Below, one piece after another: positions 17,424 to 25,800 of a stretch of 64,000 bases of DNA (its first letter is position 1; every line of letters begins with the position of its first letter). The position numbers were made by a program, and so were the translations under genes. The notes beneath the pieces were generated by a model. That model made no database searches, had not been told where the DNA came from, and saw only the letters and a list, made by a program, of their open reading frames with translations. The stretch lies in assembly GCF_021696945.1 (NCBI RefSeq), contig NZ_JACYHE010000010.1, positions 61,655 to 125,654 on the forward strand, written 5' to 3'. Origin of the DNA: Streptomyces sp. JJ36 (GTDB lineage: Bacteria > Actinomycetota > Actinomycetes > Streptomycetales > Streptomycetaceae).

Positions 17424-17648
17424 TCAGAGCCCCTGGCGGCTGTGTTTGTTGAGTTCGGCGACGAGGGCGCTGAGGAGTTCGTTCTGGGTGAGGGGGTGGA
17501 GTTGGTCGGGGTGGGCGTCCCATTCGTGGCCGCCGCCGAGGGGGCGGAGTTGGAGGTAGGGGCCGGTGTGGTCCATGACGCGGCCGACGCGGTCGCGTGC
17601 GGTGTCGCGGACTGCTGTGCCGACGGCGGGCACGTCGTGTCCGGTCAC
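17424..17648 (-). CDS. Small hypothetical protein of Streptomyces XRE/DUF397 clusters
   Basis: Product is a 74-residue protein starting at GTG 17646-17648, which overlaps the stop of the preceding gene by 4 nt (GTGA). The sequence has the recurring pattern VRDTARDRVGRVMDHTGPY, LQLRPLGGGHEWDA and PLTQNELLSALVAELN, which I recognise as a common Streptomyces small protein of unknown function found beside XRE-DUF397 regulator pairs. No membrane segment or catalytic motif is visible. It is probably expressed with the 89-residue protein just upstream. Confidence 0.7.
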   Translation of the reverse strand: MTGHDVPAVGTAVRDTARDRVGRVMDHTGPYLQLRPLGGGHEWDAHPDQLHPLTQNELLSALVAELNKHSRQGL

Positions 17649-17914
17649 CGGGCCGGGCCCTGGTTGAGGGCGTCGGCGAGCAGGTGGGCCACGGGTGCGG
17701 AGCACACGCCGAGTTGGACGAGTGCGTACTGGGCCTCGCCGTGGTGGTCGACGGCGCTCCAGGGGATGCGGATGTCCATGGCGGGGAGCTGGATGCCGGC
17801 GCGGGTGAGGGCGGCGGCGAGTGCGTCGCGGGCGTCCAGGGCTTCCTGGACGCGGGCTGCCGGTGGGGGAACGGCGGAGGCCGGTGCGTGAGGGTGTTGG
17901 GGCGGTGTCGTCAT
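17645..17914 (-). CDS. Small hypothetical protein, partner of the 74-residue gene
   Basis: Product is 89 residues, with a Pro-rich head and then ARVQEALDARDALAAALTRA and IQLPAMDIRIPW, followed by a segment about one quarter hydrophobic. It is a recurrent Streptomyces protein without known function. The ATG at 17912-17914 is preceded by GAGGGA at good spacing; an in-frame ATG eight codons earlier is less likely. It is coupled to the next gene by a 4-nt overlap and is divergent from the XRE regulator, with about 205 nt between starts. Confidence 0.68.
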   Translation of the reverse strand: MTTPPQHPHAPASAVPPPAARVQEALDARDALAAALTRAGIQLPAMDIRIPWSAVDHHGEAQYALVQLGVCSAPVAHLLADALNQGPAR

Positions 17915-18119
17915 GGTGTGTCCCTCGTCCGTGTGCATGGTGGACTGATGTGCTGCCGCGTTCTGCTGGGCGAACTACGGTGCGTAGTGCCGGTGTGACG
18001 ACGATGCACCGGCGGGTGGGCGGGTGACGGTGTGGGCGGGGAGGTGCTTCCCGGCCGCCCGGGGCCGGTTCCACACCTTCCACACGGTCCCGCGCGAGAT
18101 TGCTTCGGAGGAGAGCCGC

Positions 18120-18962
18120 ATGCCGCAGCGACGTGTCATCACCGGCCGCAGCCAGGAACCCCGCCAGCGGTTCGCCGAGGAGCTGCGCACGTTGCGCACG
18201 GGCAGCGGGAGGAGCCTGCGTCAGCTCGGCGAACGGATGGGCTGGGACTGGTCGTTGTTCGGCAAGATGGAGAAGGGCGAGACCCTGGGCAGCCCCGAGG
18301 TCGTCCAGGCCCTGGACACCCACTACGGCACCCCGGGCCTGCTGCTGGCCCTGTGGGAGCTGGCAGCGGGCGACCACACCCAGTTCCGCGAACGCTACCG
18401 CCGCTACATGGCCCTGGAAGCCGAGGCAGTCAGCCTCTGGCACTTCGCCGTCAGCGTCCTGCCCGGCCTCCTCCAGACCCCCGCTTACGCGCGGGAGGTG
18501 CTGCGGGCGGGTGGGTTGAAGGGCAAGGAGCTGGACCAGCAGGTGGAGGCCCGCATGGGACGCCGAGAGCTGTTGGACGGCGAGGACGCACCACCGTTCC
18601 GCACGATCCTGTCCGAGGCCGTACTGCGGACGCCGATGCGGGACATGGGGGAGTGGCGCGAACAGCTGGAGTACCTGGCGGAGGCCGTGGAACGCACGAA
18701 CGTGTCAGTTCATGTGCTCCTGCAGAGCGCTGGGTTGCACGGCCTCATGGGGGCAGACATGTGGTACCTCCTCCTTCCGGAGGGGAGGACTGTTGTGTAC
18801 GCCGAGAACGGATATCGAGGTGAGCTGATCGAGGAAGCCAGTCCGGTTGTACGTTTGCAGAAGACGTACGATGCGGTGCGCGACCTGGCGCTTTCCCCAT
18901 CGGAGTCGCGGAAGTTCATCCTGAAGATCTTGGAGGAAGTGACGTGCGATCCATCGACCTGA
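18120..18962 (+). CDS. XRE-family regulator with DUF5753 domain
   Basis: Product is 280 residues. An N-terminal helix-turn-helix is at about residues 15-70 (LRQLGERMGWDWSLFGKMEKG), followed by the DUF5753 domain (WHFAVSVLPGLLQTPAYARE and the later NVSVHVLL). This combination is very common in Streptomyces and nearly always paired with a DUF397 gene. Some such pairs control development or behave like toxin-antitoxin sets; the function here is unknown. The ATG at 18120 has GGAGGAG just upstream. The 3' end overlaps the DUF397 gene by 19 nt. It probably regulates its own divergent promoter region (17915-18119). Confidence 0.88.
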   Translation: MPQRRVITGRSQEPRQRFAEELRTLRTGSGRSLRQLGERMGWDWSLFGKMEKGETLGSPEVVQALDTHYGTPGLLLALWELAAGDHTQFRERYRRYMALEAEAVSLWHFAVSVLPGLLQTPAYAREVLRAGGLKGKELDQQVEARMGRRELLDGEDAPPFRTILSEAVLRTPMRDMGEWREQLEYLAEAVERTNVSVHVLLQSAGLHGLMGADMWYLLLPEGRTVVYAENGYRGELIEEASPVVRLQKTYDAVRDLALSPSESRKFILKILEEVTCDPST

Positions 18963-19153
18963 GTGCCGTCTCCTGGCGCAAGAGCAGCTACAGCAACCAG
19001 GACGGTGGCGCATGTGTGGAGGTCTCTGAGGACTTCGTCGGTGTCTTCCCCGTCCGGGACAGTAAGGTTCCGCACGGCCCAGTACTGGTCTTCCCGGCAG
19101 GTGGGTGGGACGCCTTCGTGTCGGCAGTCAAGGATGGACGGCTGACAGCCTGA
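18944..19153 (+). CDS. DUF397 domain protein
   Basis: Product is a 69-residue DUF397 protein. Diagnostic parts are the start VSWRKSSYSNQDGGACVEV and the later VRDSK and FPAGGWDAFVSAVKDG. The GTG start at 18944 lies inside the end of the XRE-DUF5753 gene, indicating translational coupling. DUF397 proteins are small cytosolic partners of the DUF5753-type regulators. Only 65 nt separate its stop from the end of pglX, which converges from the right. Confidence 0.9.
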   Translation: MRSIDLSAVSWRKSSYSNQDGGACVEVSEDFVGVFPVRDSKVPHGPVLVFPAGGWDAFVSAVKDGRLTA

Positions 19154-19218
19154 ACGAATGGGTGGGGCCCGGCGATAGCTTGGATCGCCGGACCACCACC
19201 GTGCGTGCGCTCGATGAT

Positions 19219-22200
19219 CTACTTGGGTCGGCGTCCCCTGGCGGCTGCGGCCGGGCGCCACGCGCGCAGGTCGTCATCGGTGAGGCCGTGCTTGCCCTGT
19301 TCCATCTGCCGGTCGCCCTCGAAGAACTTGGCGGGGGTCGGAGCGAAGACCGGGTCGGGCTCGTTGTGCCACTGGTTCAGCCACGGCTGGAGTTCCAGCA
19401 GACCGGCGAGGAGTGGCGTGACCTCCTCGGTCGTCAGCGCCTCGTGGGTGGCGATGTAAGAGTCGAGTGCGATCGCCTGCTCTCGATGGTCCCAGCCGGC
19501 CCAGCCGTACAGCTCGGGGGTTGCCGCGTTGGTCTGCCCGTACGAAATGAAGCGCTCCTTGGGCACATCCAGCTTGCCGCGCGCGCGCCAGAAGGTTGGG
19601 CGGAGGAAGTCAGCCGAGGTGTACTTCGGCGGCACGGGGATGGTGTCCCTGATCTTACGCTTGGCCAACTCGTCCGGAGCGTCGTCCTCTTTCCGCTGGA
19701 GTTTCCAGACGTGCTCCCAGTCCGAGCGCTTCTTCAGCCCGGAGGGCTTGTAGCGCAGAGCGGCGAGGAACGGCACGTGCTCGTCGGACATCAACTCGGC
19801 AACGACGGCGGGTAGTTCCTTGCGGGGTGCGTAGATCTTCGCGACCGAGACGAAGTCCTCGTCCCGGGACAGACTGTCCGTGAGTCGGGAGAGTGAGATG
19901 AGGGCGGGCGTACCGTTCTCATCAAACCAGTGCTTTCGGTCCTCGAGCTGGTCGAGTAGCCAGCTACGAAGGGCATTCTCTTGGAGCGCATCCCACTCTT
20001 CGATCGCCCAGCGTCGCTTATACTCCGGCCGTTCGACCATGCCGATGGCCCGAGATGACTCAATGGCGTCGATCCGCTTCTGAACGACCTCACGGTAGGT
20101 GGTTGGCCAATGGGCGGGAATCTCGGTTTTTGGTTCCGACCCGTGGCGCTGAAACCACTCGTCACCGGCTTCCCCTGCGGCAACGCGGCGAGCGAGAACG
20201 ATCTCAAAGGCACGCTCACCGAGGGCGAGGTCAGGGATCTGCGGAGAGTTGGGATCTTTGGAGGCTCGCAGATCTTCTGGGTGTAGACTGTAGAGTGAAT
20301 AGACTTGCCAATCCAGCTCTTCTTGGATGGCGATCATTCGGGCGCGAGAGGTTCGCCAGATTGTGCGCGCTTCACGAAGGCTGTGACTTGTTGGAACCTC
20401 ATTCTCTGCGCTGTAAAAAGGGCTAGTCGCGACGGTTTCTTCGGCAAGCGTGCTAAGGGTTCTGGCGAAGTCTGTGGGGTAATGAGTGGGGAGAGGGAAG
20501 CGTTCGATATTTGACCCGTTGAACTGATAAAAGCGCTCCCATTCGGAACTGGTGAATCCGCCCCCTTCTCCTCGGATTCCTTTGTTGTGGCAGTTCAGCT
20601 TCAACCAAAGACATGCGGTCGAACTGTTGAGGATCCCGAGGAGCTTCAGATGGTCTTCTCGGTTGGCGCTCTCTTTGAGTTTGATTACTGGTGCTGTTTG
20701 CTTGAATACGGCGTTCCCGCAGTGGAGGGCGAAATGGTTATGTGTTGCCACTTCGGCGAAAGTAAGGGATAGCTGTGTTTGGTATGCCGAAGCAGTGTAT
20801 TGCATGTAGTCCCACCAGGCGAGTCCGGCGTCTGCCATGCTCCCCTGGAAAGTGCGTCGCATTTCAAGCACACGGCGAAATCTCCAAAGGTCAGCAGTCA
20901 GGTCTCCTGACTGGAGTTCCTGCGCATACGGGAACCAAATTGCCTCCGCCGGGTCTGCCGCCCAGTCACGGACGGTCTCGCCAGTCATCAGTGGGCGTAG
21001 CGCCATGCGATTCGCAACGGTTCGGTAAGTCCTACGCGCGGGGCGAATATACGCCTCATCTGCCCCCGCACGAATGGCGCGTCCCACAGGGGGATCGATA
21101 GTAGCCTTCAGTGTCTGGATGCTGGATTCTTCGATTCGCTGAATCATCTCGAGTCCACCATCAGCGAGGACCCAGGGCTGTCGGCCAAAGTAGCGCCCTC
21201 TTTCCAGGTCGTCTACTGAGACCCACTTGCTCACGGATCCGGGGTCGTCAATTTGACCTGTAATTGCAGTCCAAACGAATCCATCTGGAGCTCGCTCAGG
21301 CTCTGACGGCTCCCCCTGGATGCTTCGTACTGTACGGATTGTCTCGGAGCGACTGCTGCCACTCCGGCGCTTACCGGCCAGGATGACCGTTGGGGTCCCG
21401 TGCCCGGGTATGTACGCCCCCGAGGTATCGATGACCTCGGTCAGTTCCACCTCGTGTCCAAAGTACGTCTCGATGAGCCGGGTGCCGAACTCTCGCTTCA
21501 TGAATGAGTTGGCTGTGATTTGCCCAACCATTCCGTATCCGAGTCCACTATCGGGGTCCCCTGTCTTCGCCAACTCGAAGAACCGCTGAGCGAACGGCAC
21601 CGACAGCGCATACGTTCCCGCACAGGCGTTGTACAGCTCCCGGTACAGCGCGTTGAGCTTCTTGTCCTTCACCGTGATGTACGGGGGGTTCCCCACGACC
21701 ACGTGGTAGCGCCCCGGCTCCAGAAGCCGTGGGTGCTCCTGAACGTCCTCCGTCTCGTACTTGAAGTCGGCGAGCTCGTCCGCGCCCTCCTCGTCCGAGT
21801 CGTCGAAGAGGTTGCCCTGCTTGTGCCGGTGCTTGATGAGGGAGTCGCCCACCGCCAGGTGGATCGGCCACTCGTACCGCGACGCCTCCTCCAGCGTCCG
21901 TACCCCGCTCGCGGCCATACCGGCGACCAGCAGCCGGAAGCGGGCGATGGCCACCGCGAACGGGTTGAGGTCCACCCCATGCACCGAGTCCAGCGCTTCC
22001 CGCACCCGCTCGTGCACGTCCTTCCCCGGCCGGCCGTGCGCCCACAGCCGCACCAGCCGCCGGAAGGCACCCAGCACGAAGTGGCCCGACCCGCAGGTCG
22101 GGTCGATCATCTTCAGGCCCTCGTACCCGAACTCGTCCACCGCCGGGTTCATGGCCCGGTCGAGGATGAATTCCTCCACGAACTCCGGAGTCTGGAGCAG

Positions 22201-22827
22201 GGCATAGGTCTTCCGTGCGGCCTCGCTGAGGTCCTGGTACAGGTCGCCGAGGAAACGCGTGTCCCACCCCCGCGTGCCGTCGCCGTCCTCCTCCAGCGGG
22301 TCCGTGAAGTCGTGGACGAGCGCACCCGTCTCGTCCCGCGTACGCCAGAACTCGACCAGCTCCCGCGCCCCGTCGTGCGACAGCGGGATCTGGTACAGCG
22401 GGTTGTGCCGCCGGTCGAACAGGAGGCGCCCCGCCTGACCCGCCCGGATGTCCTCGAACGCCTGCTCCAGCCATCCCCGGTACGTCGGGTCGTCCGACTG
22501 CGCGAGGTAGTCCTCGTACCGTGCGAGCGCCAGGTCCCGCCGGTCGTTCTCGGGTGCGGTTAGGTAGGGCTCCGGGATGAGCCCGTTGTCCTCGCAGAAG
22601 CGGACGAAGACGGTGCCCAGCACCCAGGCCACGGCGACCTGCGTGACGCGGTCGTCCAGCCAGGAGTTCCAGGTGGCGGCCGTGCGGCCTAACTTCCGGG
22701 CCTGCTCGTACTCGGCTCTCAGCCGGTCGCCGACTTCACCGACGGCCTTCACCTGTTTCCCGAGGTCGGTCTCGACCGCCTTCACCTGCCGTTTGAGATC
22801 GTCCAACAGGGCTGCGCGGTCGATCAC
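19219..22827 (-). CDS. pglX: PglX, BREX type 2 adenine-specific DNA methyltransferase
   Basis: Product is 1,202 residues, close to the size known for BREX-2 PglX. The enzyme methylates host DNA at a non-palindromic site so that the Pgl machinery can tell self from phage. Motif I DPTCGSGHF is at 242-250 and motif IV NPPYI at 380-383, both canonical, so the methylase should be active. The start is GTG 22825-22827, overlapping the pglW stop by 4 nt (GTGA); longer frames to the right lie inside pglW. The stretch about 19.9-21.6 kb (residues about 410-980, after the catalytic motifs and including the likely target-recognition part) is clearly AT-richer than its flanks. This suggests a recombined specificity region. 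Its end converges on the DUF397 gene. Confidence 0.93.
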   Translation of the reverse strand: MIDRAALLDDLKRQVKAVETDLGKQVKAVGEVGDRLRAEYEQARKLGRTAATWNSWLDDRVTQVAVAWVLGTVFVRFCEDNGLIPEPYLTAPENDRRDLALARYEDYLAQSDDPTYRGWLEQAFEDIRAGQAGRLLFDRRHNPLYQIPLSHDGARELVEFWRTRDETGALVHDFTDPLEEDGDGTRGWDTRFLGDLYQDLSEAARKTYALLQTPEFVEEFILDRAMNPAVDEFGYEGLKMIDPTCGSGHFVLGAFRRLVRLWAHGRPGKDVHERVREALDSVHGVDLNPFAVAIARFRLLVAGMAASGVRTLEEASRYEWPIHLAVGDSLIKHRHKQGNLFDDSDEEGADELADFKYETEDVQEHPRLLEPGRYHVVVGNPPYITVKDKKLNALYRELYNACAGTYALSVPFAQRFFELAKTGDPDSGLGYGMVGQITANSFMKREFGTRLIETYFGHEVELTEVIDTSGAYIPGHGTPTVILAGKRRSGSSRSETIRTVRSIQGEPSEPERAPDGFVWTAITGQIDDPGSVSKWVSVDDLERGRYFGRQPWVLADGGLEMIQRIEESSIQTLKATIDPPVGRAIRAGADEAYIRPARRTYRTVANRMALRPLMTGETVRDWAADPAEAIWFPYAQELQSGDLTADLWRFRRVLEMRRTFQGSMADAGLAWWDYMQYTASAYQTQLSLTFAEVATHNHFALHCGNAVFKQTAPVIKLKESANREDHLKLLGILNSSTACLWLKLNCHNKGIRGEGGGFTSSEWERFYQFNGSNIERFPLPTHYPTDFARTLSTLAEETVATSPFYSAENEVPTSHSLREARTIWRTSRARMIAIQEELDWQVYSLYSLHPEDLRASKDPNSPQIPDLALGERAFEIVLARRVAAGEAGDEWFQRHGSEPKTEIPAHWPTTYREVVQKRIDAIESSRAIGMVERPEYKRRWAIEEWDALQENALRSWLLDQLEDRKHWFDENGTPALISLSRLTDSLSRDEDFVSVAKIYAPRKELPAVVAELMSDEHVPFLAALRYKPSGLKKRSDWEHVWKLQRKEDDAPDELAKRKIRDTIPVPPKYTSADFLRPTFWRARGKLDVPKERFISYGQTNAATPELYGWAGWDHREQAIALDSYIATHEALTTEEVTPLLAGLLELQPWLNQWHNEPDPVFAPTPAKFFEGDRQMEQGKHGLTDDDLRAWRPAAAARGRRPK

Positions 22828-25800
22828 GTCTCGTCTCCCTTGGTTCCGTTTTCGTTTCCGTTCGCGCTCGCGTGCGCGTTCACCAGTCCGGACCGGTGGG
22901 CGTTGCGCACCCATGAGTCCGGAAGTTCGATCCATTCGCCCAGGCCGGCCTGGTACGCCACCGCCACCTGCCCCAGCCTGGGTTCCCGCCCCGGGTCGGG
23001 CTGCGGCACCAGCAGCCACAGCCCCCGCCCGCCCCCGCGGGCCGCCTCCGCCAACCGGTCCAGCACCCCCATGGCGTCGTACCGGGCGAAGACGGCCGCC
23101 TCCGTCAGCAGCACCGGCCCCGCCCCGGCCCCCGGCGTGAGCAGTTCCCGTATGCGCGGCTCCACCGCACCCCACGCCGTACGCGCGTACTCGGCGAACT
23201 TCAACGCGCCCCGGGAGCCCGGTTCGGCCACGTCCGCCTTGAGCAGCGTCTCCCAGGTCGGCTTCGTGCCCGGCGGCACGAGAGCGTGCAGCGCGTCCAG
23301 GAAGAGCGAGGTCACCGAGACCGGCTGGGCGCCGATGCGGCTCTTCGACAGTTCCCGTACCGCCTCGACCGTGCGGCCGTGGTGCACGGTGAGCACCCGG
23401 TAGCCGTCCCGCCGGGCCGAGGCGGTCAGCCGCTCGTCCGCGCGGACGGCGCCGGCGAGCAGCGGGTCGTCGGAGTAGCGGGTGACGAGGCCGGCGTCGG
23501 TGGAGCGGCGCCAGGCGGCGACGGTCAGGTAGCTGGACGCCCCGTCCATCTGCGAGGGCAGGTAGCGCAGGGTGCGGGTGTTCTCGCGCGTCGACAGCGT
23601 GAGGTCGAACCCGGCGTCGCGCAGGGCCTTGGTCAGGGAGCCGCCGGTCGGTAGCTCGTGCGTGGTCCCGCCGCGGCCGTCGGGGACGACCAGCTCCGGG
23701 AAGCGGGCCCGTACCCGCTCGTGGACCTCGCCCGGCGGCAGGCCGGGCTGCCGCTCCTCAGGGACGCCGGGGATCAGCCGCACCAGGCCCGCCTGGGTGA
23801 GGCGGAGTGCCCGGACCAGTGGCAGGTCGCGCGGGTAGATCTCCAGACGCGGGGTCGCTGCCGCGTTCGGCGAGGCGGCGGCGGCCAGCTCGACGAGGCG
23901 TCGTTCGTCCCACTCGACCAGTCCGGGTGGCGGGTTGAGCCAGCCCAGCTCGGTGAGGACGGTGGCCGCGGTCGGCAGGGTCTCCAGGCGGGCGAGGCGG
24001 TCCGCGGTCTTGCCCAGCCGCGCGGCGTAGTCGAGCAGGCCGGGAGCCGTCGGCGTGTCCGGGGCGTCGCCGTCCCGGACGTCCAGGGCGAGCAGGCCGG
24101 CGGCCAGTGCCTCTTCCGTCGCCTTGCGGTTGGGCTGGTGCTGGAACTCGGCCTCCTCCGGGACGAGCTGCTCCACCTCCACGACGGCCCGCACGGCGGC
24201 GAGGGCGAGTGCGCGCCGCTGCTCCCGCTCCGGCAGTTGTGTGCCGCGCCGCAGGGCGAGTGCGTCGGCGATCTCCACGGCCGAGGCGACCCGGCCGAGG
24301 TCCGCCAGCAGGTCGAGGATCTCGTTGCGCAGCGCCTGGATCGCCGGTTGCTTCTTCCAGCGCTTGCGCTCCTCCTTGAGCATCTGCGGAATGCGCCCGG
24401 CGGACAGACCGAGCGCGTCGGCCACGTCCTTCTGCTTGGGCCAGGCCCCGATGGCGGGCAGTTCCCCGCGCTCGTTCGGCAGGCGGAGCAGCAGCCGCAC
24501 CATCTCGGCCTTGTTGCTGTTGGACCGGTTGTTGTTGAGCTCCGGGACCAGCAGCGTGGCGAGGGCGTCCAGGCTCACCGCGCGGAGCGCGGCCTCGCTC
24601 AGCCCGCCGGCGTCCTCGCCGGTGGCGAGCCTGCCGAGGAGGGCCGTCTCGGCCGCGGTGAGGTGTGCGATCTCCTCCTTCGCCTCGGCCCGGCCCTTCG
24701 TGGTGAGCGGGGAGGCCGGCGTCTCGCGCAGCAGCCTGCCCCACTGGCGCTGGCGGCGCTGCACCTCGGTGCGGGTCTTGGTCCCCAGTCCGGGTGCGTT
24801 GAGGAGTTTGGTGCGGCTGTAGTCGAGGAGTTCGCCGACGGTGGTGACGCCGAGGCCGTAGAGGAAGGACTCCGCGGCCGGGGTGAGGCCGGCGGCGGAG
24901 AGGTGCGTCTCCCGGGTGACCTCCGCCGCCAGACGGTCGCGCTGCTCGTCGGCCGTGAGGAGCTCCGCCTCCGCGATCGCGGGCCGGTCGCCGCCGGACT
25001 CCTGTCCCGCACCCGCCGGGTGGCGGGAGCGGTGACTGGACGGCACCGTACGGGAGGCGTCCAGGAAGATCTTCCGCCATGCGTCCCGCATCGGTTTCAG
25101 ATCGGGGAAGCGCTGCGCCGCGTCCCGGTGCAGGGCCTTGCGGAAGAACGCCACCAGCCCGTCCCGCACCGCCGGCTCGAAGGCGTCCGCGGCGATGACC
25201 GGGCAGGGGAACTCGGCGGGGTCGGTCATCCGGGGCGGCACCGACCCGTCGCCCCACTTGGGCAACTCGCCGGAGGCCATCTGGTGCAGGGTCACGGCGA
25301 CGGCGTACCGCTCGGCGTGCGAGTCGTAGGCGGTGCGGGTCAGGGTGCCGATGAACGGGTCGAGGTACCCCTCGGTGCCGGCGTCGTGGTCCCTGGCCGG
25401 TAAGCCGGCCAGGGAGAAGTCGATGAGGACGAGTTCCCGGGTGCGGTTCGGGCGGATGCGGATGGCGATGTTGTCCGGCTTGATGTCGCGGTGCCAGACG
25501 CTCTCGCCCTCCAGGAAGTCGACGGCGCCGAAGAGGTAGTCGCCGTACGCCTCGAGCTGGTCCATCTGGAGCCGGCCGCGTTCCCGCAACTGGCGCGCGA
25601 CCGTCTCCTCGCGGCGGGGGGACCGTGTCCGGGGGCCGGTGTCTCCGTCCTCGGCGGGCTGATCGGCGTCTTCGCGCTCGTCGCCCACGTACTCCAGGGC
25701 GAGGACGGTCCGGCCCCCCAGGGACAGCGGGTCCGGCTCGACCAGCCGGATGACCCGGGAGTCGGGGCGCAGCCGCCCCATCACCTCGGCCTCGCGGACC

